The position numbers and the translations under genes are program-made. A stretch of 64,000 nucleotides of DNA from the NCBI RefSeq assembly GCF_003432075.1, contig NZ_QWBU01000002.1, positions 248,001 to 312,000 on the forward strand. Reading direction: 5' to 3'. The notes beneath the pieces are model-generated. The model made no database searches, was not told where the DNA came from, and worked only from the letters and a program-made list of their open reading frames with translations. Shown here piece after piece: positions 17,097 to 26,132 of this stretch. The first letter of the stretch is position 1; each line of letters starts with the position of its first letter. The DNA is from Shinella sp. WSJ-2. GTDB taxonomy: Bacteria > Pseudomonadota > Alphaproteobacteria > Rhizobiales > Rhizobiaceae.

Positions 17097-17975
17097 CTAG
17101 CCCCGCCAGCGCCCGGAAGCCTTGAGCTCGGCGAGCGACTGACGGTAGTTCGGGAAGCGGAATCCGAAGCCGGCAGCCTTGAGCTTGGCGTTCGAGACAC
17201 GCTTGTTCTCCCCGTAGAAAGACCGCGCCATGGGAGAAAGTTCCGCCGCCTCGAAAGGAATATCGGGCGGTGTGGGCAGGTCCATCAGGCGGGCAGCTTC
17301 GGCCACCACGTCCTGCGGCGGACCGGGTTCGTCGTCGGTGATGTTCCAGACGCCGCCGAGACGGTTCTCTGACAGGAACAGCGCGGAGCCGCCGATGTCC
17401 TCGACGCGGATGCGGTTGAACACCTGGTCCTTCTTGATCAGGCGGCGGGCGCTGCCCTCTTCCACGTTGCGCAGCGCATTGCGGCCCGGCCCGTAGATGC
17501 CGGCAAGCCGCAGCACGGCGACGGGGATGCCGGAGGCCTCCCCGAAGGCCAGCCAATGGTTCTCCGCCTCGACGCGCTCGACGGAGCGGGCGGAGACCGG
17601 GTTCAGCGCCGTCTCCTCGTCCACCCAGGCGCCCTTGTGGTCCCCATAGACGCCGACGGTGGAGAGATAGCCGGCCCATTCGAGCTTCGGCATCAGGGCC
17701 GAGAGGGCCGGGCTGCCGGCGCGAAACAGCGGATCGCCGTCCTTGCCCGGTGCGATGGACTGCACGACATGTGTGGCGCGCGCCATGTCGGCTGCAAGAT
17801 CGGCGGAAATCGTGCTGCCGTCGAAGACGATGGGGTTTATGCCGAGGGCGTGCAAGCTTTCGGCCTTCTCCGGGGAGCGCGTGGTGCCGGAAACCGAGAA
17901 GCCGGCCGCCTTGAAAACCTCACCAATGGCCTTGCCGGAAAAACCGGCGCCAAGGATCAGGAGGTGTTTCGTCAT
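17097..17975 (-). CDS. NAD(P)-dependent epimerase/SDR family protein (YeeZ-like)
   Basis: A 292-residue Rossmann-fold protein. The nucleotide-binding loop is at the N-terminus ([11 protein letters not shown], 7-17), followed by TRSPEK, the kind of sequence that favours NADP. The [16 protein letters not shown] region and [14 protein letters not shown] resemble extended SDR proteins of the NAD-dependent epimerase/dehydratase type. A catalytic YxxxK is not obvious, as in the YeeZ/YbjT-like branch, so enzymatic activity is uncertain. Its start overlaps the queG stop by four bases (ATGA), so they are co-translated. Function unknown. Confidence 0.82.
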   Translation of the reverse strand: MTKHLLILGAGFSGKAIGEVFKAAGFSVSGTTRSPEKAESLHALGINPIVFDGSTISADLAADMARATHVVQSIAPGKDGDPLFRAGSPALSALMPKLEWAGYLSTVGVYGDHKGAWVDEETALNPVSARSVERVEAENHWLAFGEASGIPVAVLRLAGIYGPGRNALRNVEEGSARRLIKKDQVFNRIRVEDIGGSALFLSENRLGGVWNITDDEPGPPQDVVAEAARLMDLPTPPDIPFEAAELSPMARSFYGENKRVSNAKLKAAGFGFRFPNYRQSLAELKASGRWRG

Positions 17976-19114
17976 GGGGTGGCCCTCGCTCTCTCATATT
18001 CCGCGCGCACATCCGCGTCCGCGTCGTCAGTCCTTCCTGCCGCAAATCGTGCGAATTCGGAAGCGTCCATCAGCCGGGAAAGCGCCCATGCGGCCATGCC
18101 GCGCACCACGGGGGATGCATCGTCGGCAAGGTTGATGCATTGCGCGATCAGGCCGCGGTCGCCGGAATTGCCGGCGGCGATCAGCACGTTGCGCACGAAG
18201 CGGTCGCGACCGATGCGCTTGACCGGCGAGCCGGAGAAATGGGCGCGGAAGCCGGGATCGTCGAAGGTCAGGAGATCGGCGAGCGCGGGCGTCTTCAGGT
18301 CGTCTCGGGCGACAAGCTTCATTTCGGAGGCCGCTGCTGCGAACTTGTTCCACGGGCAGGCGGCAAGGCAATCGTCGCAGCCATAGATGCGGTTGCCGAT
18401 CTTCTCACGGATCGCGGGATCGATCGTACCCTTATGCTCGATGGTCAGGTAGGAGATGCAGCGGCGCGCATCGATCTTGTAGGGCGCGGGGAAGGCATCG
18501 GTTGGACAGGCGTCGAGGCAGGCGCGGCAGGAGCCGCAATGGTCGCGCTCCGGCTCGTCCTTATAGAGGTCGGCGGTGGTGAAGAGGCTGCCGAGGAAGA
18601 GCCAGGAGCCATGCGTGCGGCTGACGAGATTGGTATGCTTGCCCTGCCAGCCGAGCCCGGCGGCGGCGGCGAGCGGCTTTTCCATGACGGGTGCCGTATC
18701 GACGAAGACTTTGACATCCGCCCCGCCGCGCGCGGCAAAGCGGGTGGCCAGTTCCTTCAACCGGCCCTTGATGATGTCGTGATAGTCGCGGTTTTGCGCA
18801 TAGACGGAGATCGCCGCCCGATCCGGCTTTTCCAGCACCGCGCGCGGGTCGTGCTCGGGACCGTAATTCATGGCGAAGAGAACGATGGAGCGCACGTCGC
18901 TCCACAGCACGCGCGGATCGGCGCGGCGCGCTTGCGTCTCCGCCATCCACTCCATCGTGCCGTGATAGCCGTTGGAAAGGAAATCGGCGAGGCGGGCCGG
19001 GGCCTGCGGAATGGAGTCAGGCCCGGTGATGCGACAAAGATCAAAGCCCTTGTCGGCCGCTTCCGCCTTGATGAAATCGGTCAGGCGGCGCCGGATCTTT
19101 TCGTCGCCCGACAT
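17972..19114 (-). CDS. queG: Epoxyqueuosine reductase
   Basis: A 380-residue cobalamin-dependent enzyme that reduces epoxyqueuosine to queuosine in the tRNA wobble position, the last step of queuosine synthesis. The two 4Fe-4S sites are visible as [16 protein letters not shown] and [13 protein letters not shown]. The N-terminal cobalamin-binding domain includes YHGTMEWM and [15 protein letters not shown], and a C-terminal HEAT-like helical segment follows. Length is that of the family. It is coupled to the downstream SDR gene and lies 10 bases after the GST gene, so three genes probably share a transcript. Confidence 0.95.
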   Translation of the reverse strand: MSGDEKIRRRLTDFIKAEAADKGFDLCRITGPDSIPQAPARLADFLSNGYHGTMEWMAETQARRADPRVLWSDVRSIVLFAMNYGPEHDPRAVLEKPDRAAISVYAQNRDYHDIIKGRLKELATRFAARGGADVKVFVDTAPVMEKPLAAAAGLGWQGKHTNLVSRTHGSWLFLGSLFTTADLYKDEPERDHCGSCRACLDACPTDAFPAPYKIDARRCISYLTIEHKGTIDPAIREKIGNRIYGCDDCLAACPWNKFAAAASEMKLVARDDLKTPALADLLTFDDPGFRAHFSGSPVKRIGRDRFVRNVLIAAGNSGDRGLIAQCINLADDASPVVRGMAAWALSRLMDASEFARFAAGRTDDADADVRAEYERARATP

Positions 19115-19124
19115 GGCCGCGTCC

Positions 19125-19817
19125 TCAGAAGTCGAGGTCCGCGTAGTGCGAGACGGGGGTGACGCCGCGCACGCGCTCGGCCAGCAGCGGCCGGAAGGAC
19201 GGGCGCGACTTCAGCCGCTGATACCAGTCCTTGGCCTGCGGCGCATCCGTCCAGTTGATCTCGCCCATATAGTCGAGCACCGAAAGACAGGCCGCGGCGG
19301 CAAGGTCGGCGTAGCTGAGACGATCTCCGGCGAGATAGGTGCGCGAGCCGGCAAGCCACGAGAGATACTTCATGTGCTGGCGGATATTGGCGCGCGAATT
19401 GCGCAGCACCTTGCTGTCGGGCGGGCCGCCGCCCTGGTCCGAGGTCATCTGCAGCTTGAAGATCCGCTCGCGGACCAGGGGGCGCGTCACATCCTGTTCC
19501 ATCTTCTGCAGGAACCATTCCGTCAGGCGGCGGATCTCGGCGCGCTGGAAGGGATCTTCCGCCAGAAGACGGCGGTCGCGCTTCAGAACACCATGCGTCT
19601 CGTCGAGATATTCCGAGATGATGCTGGCGCCGCAGAGCGCGCGCATGCTGTCATCGACATAGACGGGCAGCGTGCCGGCCGGGTTCAGCGCCAGGAAATC
19701 GCGCCGGTTTTCCCAGGGCTGCTCCTCGGCAAGCTCCGTCTGGAACCCGTATTCCGCGAGGATCAGGCGGACGAAGCGGGAGGCGGCGGACATCGGGTGA
19801 TGATAAAGTGTGGGCAT
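19125..19817 (-). CDS. Glutathione S-transferase family protein
   Basis: A 230-residue protein with an N-terminal thioredoxin-like domain (about 1-80, containing [12 protein letters not shown] with the cis-proline that binds glutathione) and a C-terminal helical GST domain. An N-terminal catalytic Ser or Cys is plausible in [12 protein letters not shown]. It is first in an apparent three-gene unit with queG and the SDR gene, and is divergent from uppP, with about 190 bases between. The substrate cannot be told. Confidence 0.88.
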   Translation of the reverse strand: MPTLYHHPMSAASRFVRLILAEYGFQTELAEEQPWENRRDFLALNPAGTLPVYVDDSMRALCGASIISEYLDETHGVLKRDRRLLAEDPFQRAEIRRLTEWFLQKMEQDVTRPLVRERIFKLQMTSDQGGGPPDSKVLRNSRANIRQHMKYLSWLAGSRTYLAGDRLSYADLAAAACLSVLDYMGEINWTDAPQAKDWYQRLKSRPSFRPLLAERVRGVTPVSHYADLDF

Positions 19818-20004
19818 TCGGGCTGCTTTGCTGGTCTTGCGGAAGGAGCTTTGCCGGGCCGGTCGCTTCGTTGGGAGCTGATTTGGTCACGGCTGATTTG
19901 ACGAACCTATAGAAATTTGGTGGTACAAACACAAGCGAATCGGGCTTTTTGCCGTACGCCTGCTTCGTATCATGCCTTCCTTTCCCAATTCCCAAGGAAC
20001 CTTC

Positions 20005-20811
20005 ATGGCAGACCAATCCATCGTCAGCGCCCTCATTCTCGGCCTTATCGAGGGCCTGACCGAATTCATCCCGGTGTCTTCCACCGCCCATGTCGTGCTG
20101 GCGCAGCATTTTCTAGGCTTCAAGTCGCCTGGCAACGCCTTCGCCGTCCTGATCCAGCTCGGGGCCATCCTCGCCATTCTCTCGGTGTATTTCTCCAAGC
20201 TCCTGGGTATCGCCCTTTCGCTGCCGTCGAGCCCGCAGTCGCGCCGCTTCGTGCTTTCCATTCTTCTTGCATTTCTGCCGGCGGCCATTATCGGCGCGCT
20301 CGCGCATGATTTCATCAAGACGGTGCTGTTCGAAACGCCGATGCTGATCTGCATTGTCCTGATCGTCGGTGGCGTCATTCTTTATGTGGTGGACCGCTTG
20401 CCGCTCACGCCGCGTTATACGGATGTCATGCAGTATCCGCCGTCGCTGGCGCTGAAGATCGGCCTTTGCCAGTGCCTTGCCATGATCCCCGGCACCTCGC
20501 GCTCGGGCGCGACCATCGCGGGCGCCTTGCTGATGGGCACCGACAAGCGCTCGGCTGCGGAATTCTCGTTCTTCCTGGCAATGCCCACCATGGTCGGCGC
20601 CTTCGCGCTCGATCTCTACAAGAACCGCGATGCGCTTTCGTCCGATGACTTACTCGTCATCGGCGTCGGCTTCATCGCCGCCTTCGCGGCGGGCCTCTTC
20701 GTCGTGCGTTCGCTGCTCGACTTCGTGTCGCGCCGCGGCTTCACGCTGTTCGCCGTCTGGCGCATCATCGTGGGCACGCTGGGCCTGATCGCCCTTCTGA
20801 TCTGGGGTTGA
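20005..20811 (+). CDS. uppP: Undecaprenyl-diphosphatase
   Basis: A 268-residue inner-membrane enzyme that dephosphorylates undecaprenyl diphosphate, recycling the lipid carrier for peptidoglycan and surface polysaccharide; overproduction gives bacitracin resistance. The two catalytic motifs are clear: [14 protein letters not shown] at 16-29 and PGTSRSG near residue 160, within an otherwise fully hydrophobic multi-helix protein. The ATG at 20005 has an AAGGAA site at 19994-19999 and starts directly before the first helix; the frame is open to 19972. It is monocistronic and ends at an inverted repeat. Confidence 0.96.
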   Translation: MADQSIVSALILGLIEGLTEFIPVSSTAHVVLAQHFLGFKSPGNAFAVLIQLGAILAILSVYFSKLLGIALSLPSSPQSRRFVLSILLAFLPAAIIGALAHDFIKTVLFETPMLICIVLIVGGVILYVVDRLPLTPRYTDVMQYPPSLALKIGLCQCLAMIPGTSRSGATIAGALLMGTDKRSAAEFSFFLAMPTMVGAFALDLYKNRDALSSDDLLVIGVGFIAAFAAGLFVVRSLLDFVSRRGFTLFAVWRIIVGTLGLIALLIWG

Positions 20812-20832
20812 AAGACCGGCTTCGGCCGGTCA
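20812..20832. terminator. Inverted repeat between converging uppP and a small gene
   Basis: GACCGGC (20814-20820), loop TTCG and GCCGGTC (20825-20831) form a perfect 7-bp stem with a stable tetraloop, right after the uppP stop. No T-run follows on either strand, so termination would be imperfect or Rho-aided. Confidence 0.5.
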
Positions 20833-20850
20833 CTTCAGACTGGCCGGGGC

Positions 20851-21000
20851 TTACTTGACCGAAGCGGTCGTGCACGGATCGACGCCGTAAGCCGGCGAGC
20901 AGCCGTGCTTGCTGGCGGACACCGTGGTGGGCGCGGCAAAGGATCCGGCCACGATGATCAGAGCCGAAAATCCGAAGAAGATTGCAATTGCCTTGCCCAT
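20851..21000 (-). CDS. Small exported or membrane-anchored protein, unknown function
   Basis: A 49-residue product starting MGKAIAIFFGFSALIIVAGS. It has one long hydrophobic stretch (4-22) that can serve as signal peptide or anchor, then a short tail with two cysteines (Cys34, Cys43) in a G/P/S-rich context, suggesting a small disulfide-bonded loop outside the membrane. The frame is open to 21111, but the ATG at 21000 has an AGAGG element upstream and starts the hydrophobic segment. It converges on uppP. No family is recognised. Confidence 0.6.
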   Translation of the reverse strand: MGKAIAIFFGFSALIIVAGSFAAPTTVSASKHGCSPAYGVDPCTTASVK

Positions 21001-21186
21001 GGGCGGATAAGCCTCTCGAAGTCCTGAAAAACGCCGCTCTCTGCCTTCTGTGCAGGACGCGACGGGGGCGGTGTTTATTCGCTGGCCCGACGACAAGCAA
21101 TAACGCGACATGTTGAATCGTGCGTAAATGCCGCAACGCTTTTTTTAACCGCTGCATAAGTGCAACAGCTTGGCCAAAGCGCTTTC

Positions 21187-21236
21187 GAAAAAAAGAAACG
21201 GCCGCCGGTGGGGAAAGCCCCGCGGCGGCCGTTTTC
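21187..21236 (-). terminator. Rho-independent terminator of the NDUFA9-like gene
   Basis: A 9-bp stem, ACGGCCGCC (21198-21206) with GGCGGCCGT (21224-21232), with a further GGGG/CCCC pairing inside, is followed on the minus strand by TTTCTTTTTTT (complement of 21187-21197). It lies 20 bases downstream of the stop at 21253. Confidence 0.88.
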
Positions 21237-21252
21237 AGAGTCGTAAAGCGGC

Positions 21253-22233
21253 TCAGGCGGCCCTGTCGACCTTCGTGAACTGACCCTGCGTGCGGTAGCG
21301 CACGAGGTAGCTCGGCAGGATCGCTTCGGCAAGAACCGGCTCGATGCCCATGCCTTCCAGCGTGCGGCCTTCGCTCTTGGCGGCGTCGGAAACGATGTTG
21401 TCGGCGCGCAGCAGCGTCACCTGATCCGACGTGAGCGGCGGCGTGACAAAGGGGATGAGCGAGGCGATGGAGCCGATCAGCGAGGCGATGCCGAAGGGCA
21501 GCGACACGAGCGGGTTCTTGCGGTCGGTGACACGCAGCATCAGTTCGAGACACTGGCGGAAGCTCAGCACTTCGGGGCCGCCGAGTTCATAGATGCGGCC
21601 GCGTTCGATCGTGCCGTCCACCGAGCGGGCGACGGCTTCGGCGACATCGTTGACATAGACGGGCTGGAACTTCGTGTTGCCGCCGCCGATCAGCGGCAGG
21701 ACGGGCGCATAGCGTGCCATGGTGGCGAACTTGTTGAAGAAGCCGTCTTCCGGGCCGAACACGATGGAGGGGCGCAGGATTACGGCATCCGGCACGGTGC
21801 GCAGTACGGCCGCCTCGCCGCGCGCCTTGGTGCGGGCATAGCTGGAGGCGGAGTTTTCATCGGCGCCAATGGCCGAGATATGGGTAAGCTTCGCACCGAC
21901 GGCGCGGGCGGCTTCCGCCACCGCGCGGGCGCCAAAATCCTGCACGGCATCGAAGGTGTTGCGGCCGGTTTCGAAGAGCACGCCGACGCAGTTGATGACA
22001 TGGTCGGAGCCTTCGACGGCGCGATCGACCGACTGGCGGTAGCGCAGGTTCGCCTGGACGAAGGAGATCTGGCCGACGCCGCCGATCGGCTGAAGGAAGC
22101 CGGCGAGATCGGGGCGGCGAACGGCGACGCGGATGCGGTAGCCGCGGCGCGCCAAGGCGCGCACCACATGACGCCCGACGAAGCCCGAGCCGCCGAAGAC
22201 GGTGACGAGCGGCGGAAGGTTGGACAAGGTCAT
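21253..22233 (-). CDS. Complex I NDUFA9-subunit-like NAD(P)-binding protein
   Basis: A 326-residue atypical SDR protein with an N-terminal Rossmann loop, VFGGSGFVG (12-20), followed by RVAVRRPD. The sequence resembles the bacterial homologues of mitochondrial complex I accessory subunit NDUFA9: SAIGADENSASSYARTK, RPSIVFGPEDGFFNKFA and the C-terminal region LTSDQVTLLRADNIVSD are typical. In alphaproteobacteria it is usually annotated as a complex I NDUFA9 family protein; its role outside mitochondria is not settled. The ATG at 22233 has AGGAG eight bases upstream. A strong terminator follows. Confidence 0.88.
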   Translation of the reverse strand: MTLSNLPPLVTVFGGSGFVGRHVVRALARRGYRIRVAVRRPDLAGFLQPIGGVGQISFVQANLRYRQSVDRAVEGSDHVINCVGVLFETGRNTFDAVQDFGARAVAEAARAVGAKLTHISAIGADENSASSYARTKARGEAAVLRTVPDAVILRPSIVFGPEDGFFNKFATMARYAPVLPLIGGGNTKFQPVYVNDVAEAVARSVDGTIERGRIYELGGPEVLSFRQCLELMLRVTDRKNPLVSLPFGIASLIGSIASLIPFVTPPLTSDQVTLLRADNIVSDAAKSEGRTLEGMGIEPVLAEAILPSYLVRYRTQGQFTKVDRAA

Positions 22234-22352
22234 ATGGCTGCTCCTGAAGAATAGGATAGGTAGGTAGCGCCTACATAGCCCAAACAACCGGCAAGGTGAA
22301 GCGCGGCGAGGCGTCTCTTTTGCCGGTTTTGCAAGCGCTTGGCGGTGGCGGT

Positions 22353-22640
22353 TTACAAACCCTCGACGACCACCATTTCCGCATCCGCCACTTCCTGACG
22401 GATGGCGGCGGCGATCTGGTATTCCGGCGAGTTGTAACAATCGACGGCGGCCTGCAGCGAGGGGAACTCGATGATCACGTTGCGGGCGCGCACGCGGCCC
22501 TCCAGCTGCGCATAGGCGCCGCCGCGGGCGATGAAGTTTGCACCGTACTTTTCGAAGGCCGGCTTGGCGGCGGCGACATAGTCCTTGTAGCGCTCGGGGT
22601 CACGCACATCGACCTGTGCAATCCAGTAGCCCTTCGGCAT
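22353..22640 (-). CDS. DUF1330 domain-containing protein
   Basis: A 95-residue dimeric alpha-beta barrel protein beginning MPKGYWIAQVDVRDPERYKD, with the family core AKPAFEKYGANFIARGG and the terminal EMVVVEGL. No catalytic residues or cofactor site are established for DUF1330. It follows pyrF by 16 bases on the same strand and is likely co-transcribed with it, though no functional link is evident. Confidence 0.88.
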   Translation of the reverse strand: MPKGYWIAQVDVRDPERYKDYVAAAKPAFEKYGANFIARGGAYAQLEGRVRARNVIIEFPSLQAAVDCYNSPEYQIAAAIRQEVADAEMVVVEGL

Positions 22641-22656
22641 GATTCTCTCCCTCAGG

Positions 22657-23355
22657 TTATGCTTGAAGCGCGCCGTCCATCTCGGCGAGGATCGCTTTGG
22701 CGGCGGCGAGCGGGTCGTCAGCCTTGACGATGGGGCGGGCGACGACGAGGTGGCTGGAGCCGGCCTTCAGCGCATCGGCCGGCGTCATCACACGCTTCTG
22801 GTCGCCGAGCTCGGCGCCGGCGGGGCGGATGCCGGGCGTGACGATCGCCATGTCGTGCCCGACGATTTTCCGCACGGCCTTGGCTTCCTCGGCGGAACAG
22901 ACCACGCCGCCCATGCCGGCGATGCGCGCCTGTTCGGCGCGGCGCAGCACCAGCGTGTGCGGGTCATATTCATAGCCGGCGTCGATGACGTCCTTGGCAT
23001 CCATGGAGGTGAGCACGGTCACGCCGAGCAGGCAGAGATCGGAGCCCTTGGCGGCGGCGACGGCGGCGGCCATTGCCTTAGGATAGGCATGCAGCGTGAG
23101 CATCGACATGCCCATCTTGACGATGTTTTCGACGCCCTTCGCCACCGTGTTGTCGATGTCGAGCAGCTTCATGTCGAGGAAGACCTTCTTGCCGTCCTTG
23201 GCAAGGTCGCGGGCGAATTCCAGGCCGCCGGCAAAGACCAACTGGTAGCCGATCTTGTAGAAAAGGGCGGTGCTGCCCAGCGTCCGGACCACCTTTTCCG
23301 CCTCCGCGATGGTTGGTACATCGAGGCCAACGATCAGGCGGTCGCGCGCGGACAT
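22657..23355 (-). CDS. pyrF: Orotidine 5'-phosphate decarboxylase
   Basis: A 232-residue TIM-barrel enzyme that decarboxylates OMP to UMP, the last step of de novo pyrimidine synthesis. The catalytic array is visible as [12 protein letters not shown] (Asp61, Lys63, Asp66), with LIVGLDVP at the N-terminus and TPGIRPAG in the phosphate-binding loop. The frame is open to 23493; the ATG at 23355 has AAAGGG upstream and gives the usual length. It lies two bases downstream of the phosphatase gene and upstream of DUF1330, so all three appear to be one unit. Confidence 0.97.
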   Translation of the reverse strand: MSARDRLIVGLDVPTIAEAEKVVRTLGSTALFYKIGYQLVFAGGLEFARDLAKDGKKVFLDMKLLDIDNTVAKGVENIVKMGMSMLTLHAYPKAMAAAVAAAKGSDLCLLGVTVLTSMDAKDVIDAGYEYDPHTLVLRRAEQARIAGMGGVVCSAEEAKAVRKIVGHDMAIVTPGIRPAGAELGDQKRVMTPADALKAGSSHLVVARPIVKADDPLAAAKAILAEMDGALQA

Positions 23356-23357
23356 GG

Positions 23358-23939
23358 TCAAAACCCTTTCCAAGATTCTATTGCCGTCCAGTCGCATGTG
23401 ACGGCGCGGTCCGCAAGCCGGAATGCAAAAAGATTGCCGCCGCCGGCCGGCTGGTCGCCGTCGCGGGCAATCGGTTTTCCCGTGAGATGACACTTCAGCA
23501 GCGTGCCGACACCGCCGTGACCGATGAAGGCGATGGGTGTTTCGGGATCATGGTCGGCCAGAACCCGTTCGACCGCAGCGACGATGCGCGCCTGTGCATC
23601 TGCCGCCCGCTCCCAGCCTTTGAAGCTTTCCTGCGGATGGGCGAAAAACCAGTTGGCGGCATTTTCGAAGGCATCGGGCGGCAGGAAGCCCGTGGCGGAA
23701 CGGTCGTTCTCGCCCATGGCGTGATCGGTTTCGACCGGAAGCCGCCCGGCAGAGAGGATTTCGGCCGTCTCGATCGCTTTGCGTTCGGTGCTTGCGGCAA
23801 AGCGGCCGATTTCTTTCGTCCAGCCCGACGATGCTGCAAGCAACGCCCGCGCGCGGCCACGTTCGGAAAGACCCCAGTCGGGCACCGGCACGGCCGGGTC
23901 GATCTGGACCTGCGGATGGGTGATATAGAGGGCATACAT
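23358..23939 (-). CDS. Histidine phosphatase superfamily protein, atypical N-terminal motif
   Basis: A 193-residue phosphoglycerate-mutase-like protein. The catalytic His8 is present, but the usual RHG is THP (LYITHPQV), so the phosphate-binding Arg next to the nucleophile is missing. Other elements are kept: [10 protein letters not shown] (second Arg), GENDRS (acid) and FIGHGGVG (second His, about 140). The protein may be a reduced-activity phosphatase or a specialised branch. It lies two bases upstream of pyrF and nine bases downstream of pmtA on the same strand. Confidence 0.8.
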   Translation of the reverse strand: MYALYITHPQVQIDPAVPVPDWGLSERGRARALLAASSGWTKEIGRFAASTERKAIETAEILSAGRLPVETDHAMGENDRSATGFLPPDAFENAANWFFAHPQESFKGWERAADAQARIVAAVERVLADHDPETPIAFIGHGGVGTLLKCHLTGKPIARDGDQPAGGGNLFAFRLADRAVTCDWTAIESWKGF

Positions 23940-23948
23940 GGCCGAACC

Positions 23949-24566
23949 TCAATGGGTGCGGCGGTAGGTCCATAGCTGCGCCGGCGGGATGTTGCGCACG
24001 ACGAAGTCGAGATGAGTGATCTGGTAGCGGTCCGGCATGGCGACGACGGGCGAGAGCGGGCCATAGGAAATCTGCACGACGGGCCGGCCGACGGGAATGC
24101 GCGACAGGAGATCCTCGATCATCGACACGCGCATATGCATCGGGAAGTTCAGAAGCGGCACGGCGGAGACGACGCTGTCGAAGGTCGTGTCCCGCAGATC
24201 GCCGAGCGTCTTGTCTAGATCGAAGGCATCGCCGTTGATGAAATTGACGCGGTCGAAGCGGGCGACGAGGTGGTTGTAGAAATCCGTCGAGAATTCGATG
24301 GAGGTCAGCTTTTCCGGGGCAAGGCCGGTTTCCAGGATCGCCTTGGTGATGACACCGGTGCCGGGTCCGAGTTCCAGGACGGGGAGACCGGATTTCACAT
24401 CGACGACGCTTGCCATGCGGCGCGCGGTGACGGAGGAGGTCGGTATGATCGAGCCGACGGCCCGCGTATTGTTCATCCAACCCTTGAAGAAACGGATTTC
24501 GTCGCCGAACTTCTTACCGAGCCGTTCCTTGACCTTCACGCGCAACGTCATGCCATCCCCCTTCAT
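23949..24566 (-). CDS. pmtA: Phosphatidylethanolamine N-methyltransferase (PmtA type)
   Basis: A 205-residue soluble SAM-dependent methyltransferase resembling the rhizobial PmtA, which methylates phosphatidylethanolamine towards phosphatidylcholine, a lipid important for plant- and animal-associated alphaproteobacteria. The SAM loop is VLELGPGTGVITKAIL, preceded by the basic amphipathic N-terminus RVKVKERLGKKFGDE, thought to bind membrane surfaces in this family. Two starts are good: ATG 24566 with AGGAG upstream, and ATG 24551 with AAGGGG; the first is used. A gap of about 200 bases separates it from the dnaN terminator. Confidence 0.82.
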   Translation of the reverse strand: MKGDGMTLRVKVKERLGKKFGDEIRFFKGWMNNTRAVGSIIPTSSVTARRMASVVDVKSGLPVLELGPGTGVITKAILETGLAPEKLTSIEFSTDFYNHLVARFDRVNFINGDAFDLDKTLGDLRDTTFDSVVSAVPLLNFPMHMRVSMIEDLLSRIPVGRPVVQISYGPLSPVVAMPDRYQITHLDFVVRNIPPAQLWTYRRTH

Positions 24567-24703
24567 GGTGCACTCCTGGCCGGCGTCAGGATTCATTCCA
24601 TCCGCGTCGCCGACCATGGCAAATATGTGACGCGGTTTGCGTCAAAAACAAGTCTGATTGCGCCGCCACCTGCAAGTTTCCCCGACATGCGAAAGCGTCT
24701 GCT

Positions 24704-24736
24704 TAAAAAAGAACCCGCCGGCGGCCGGCGGGTTCC
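24704..24736 (-). terminator. Rho-independent terminator of dnaN
   Basis: GAACCCGCCGGC (24711-24722) pairs with GCCGGCGGGTTC (24724-24735), giving a GC-rich stem of about 10-11 bp with a tight loop. It is followed on the minus strand by TTTTTT (complement of 24705-24710). It lies 32 bases beyond the dnaN stop. Confidence 0.88.
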
Positions 24737-24767
24737 AGAACGGTTTCCCAACGCCGCGCGAACGGTC

Positions 24768-25886
24768 CTAGACGCGCATCGGCATGAGCACGTAGAGGGC
24801 GTCGTCGCCGGCAAGATCGCGAACCAGCGTCGGCGAACCGGGATCGGCAAGCATGAAGACGGCTTCCGAGCCCGAAAGCTGCGAGGTGATGTCGAGCAGG
24901 TATTTCGCGTTGAAGCCGATTTCCAGCGGGTCGTTGTCGTAGCCGACAGCCAGTTCTTCCGTAGCACTGCCGGAATCCGGGTTGTTGACCGTCAGCGTCA
25001 GCTGGCCTTCGCCGAGCGCCAGCTTCACGGCGCGGCCGCGCTCGGAGGAAATGGTGGAGACGCGGTCGACGGCCTGCGCGAAGGACTGGCAGTCGATCTT
25101 CAGTTCCTTGTCGTTGTTGGTCGGGATCACGCGCTGGTAATCCGGGAAGGTGCCGTCGATCAGCTTGGAGGTCAGCACGATCGAGCCGATCGTGAAGCGG
25201 ATCTTCGCGTCGGAGACTTCGACCGTCACCGTCAGGTCGGGATTGTCGACCAGCTTCTGCAATTCGCCGACCGTCTTGCGCGGAATGATGATGCCCGGCA
25301 TGCCCTCGGAGCCCGAGGGGGCCTCGACATCGGCGCGGGCGAGGCGGTGGCCGTCGGTGGCGACGGCGCGCAGCTTCAGCTGGCCGGCGCTTTCGATCGT
25401 GTGGATGAAGATGCCGTTGAGATAGTAGCGGGTCTCTTCCGTGGAGATCGCAAACTGCGTGCGATCGATCAGCATCTTGAGGTCCGTCGCCTTGAGGCGG
25501 AATGTGTGCGAGAAGCTGCCGGCGGTGAGGTCGGGGAAATCCGACTGCGGCAGGCACTGCAGCGAGAATTTCGAGCGGCCGGAGGCGACCGTCATGGAGG
25601 CGCCGTCGGCGCTGGTGGCGAGCAGCACTTCCGACCCGTCGGAGAGCTTGCGCACGATGTCGTAGAGCAGATGCGCCGGGACGGTCGTGGCGCCGGCCTG
25701 CTCGACCTGGGCGGGCGTCGCCTCGGTGATTTCGAGATCAAGGTCTGTCGCCTTCATGTCGAGGCTGGCACCATCGGAGCGCAGGAGCACGTTCGAGAGG
25801 ATCGGGATCGTGTTGCGCCGCTCGACCACGCGGTGAACGTGGTTCAACGACTTCAGAAGATTGGACCGCTCGAGAGTAATGCGCAT
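24768..25886 (-). CDS. dnaN: DNA polymerase III subunit beta (sliding clamp)
   Basis: A 372-residue ring-forming clamp that tethers the replicative polymerase to DNA. It is collinear with other alphaproteobacterial clamps: it begins MRITLERSNLLKSLNHVHRV, has ATDLDLEI, RYYLNGIFIH and ATDGHRLARA, and ends with the conserved YVLMPMRV. The frame is open without stop to 27074 because of high GC, but the ATG at 25886 is the family start. It is not next to dnaA, which is about 31 kb away in this window, as is usual in rhizobia, and it has its own terminator. Confidence 0.98.
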   Translation of the reverse strand: MRITLERSNLLKSLNHVHRVVERRNTIPILSNVLLRSDGASLDMKATDLDLEITEATPAQVEQAGATTVPAHLLYDIVRKLSDGSEVLLATSADGASMTVASGRSKFSLQCLPQSDFPDLTAGSFSHTFRLKATDLKMLIDRTQFAISTEETRYYLNGIFIHTIESAGQLKLRAVATDGHRLARADVEAPSGSEGMPGIIIPRKTVGELQKLVDNPDLTVTVEVSDAKIRFTIGSIVLTSKLIDGTFPDYQRVIPTNNDKELKIDCQSFAQAVDRVSTISSERGRAVKLALGEGQLTLTVNNPDSGSATEELAVGYDNDPLEIGFNAKYLLDITSQLSGSEAVFMLADPGSPTLVRDLAGDDALYVLMPMRV

Positions 25887-26132
25887 GAACTGTACCGCTT
25901 TCGACCGCTGGCACGCCGGAAACCGGCGCGGCATTGCCTTGAAACTCCGGCGAGGCCGGAAAGATGGGACGGGCAAAATGGCAGAATTTGTCGCCCGATT
26001 GCAAGTGCTAACGGCGCGGGACACGCGATAGTCAACCGTCGTCTCTTGCGAGGCCATCGGCGCTCGCCCATAAGGGGAGACATACGTGGCCGTCCAAACG
26101 GCCGGAAAGGGCCGGCCGGAAAGGGAATGGCA
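25887..26132. other. Divergent promoter region between dnaN and rsmI
   Basis: No gene is supported here. The region should hold the promoters of both dnaN and rsmI. Its right end contains a 12-base direct repeat, GGCCGGAAAGGG, at 26100-26111 and 26114-26125; the second copy supplies the purine-rich ribosome site for rsmI. No further motif is recognised. Confidence 0.4.

Noticed and set aside
17081-17097. GCCGGC-CACAC-GCCGGC as a terminator of the epimerase gene
   Set aside because: The stem is short and overlaps the stop codon, and no T-run follows on the minus strand.
26100-26125. Direct repeat GGCCGGAAAGGG as a regulatory iteron
   Set aside because: Two short copies only; the second merely supplies the rsmI ribosome site.
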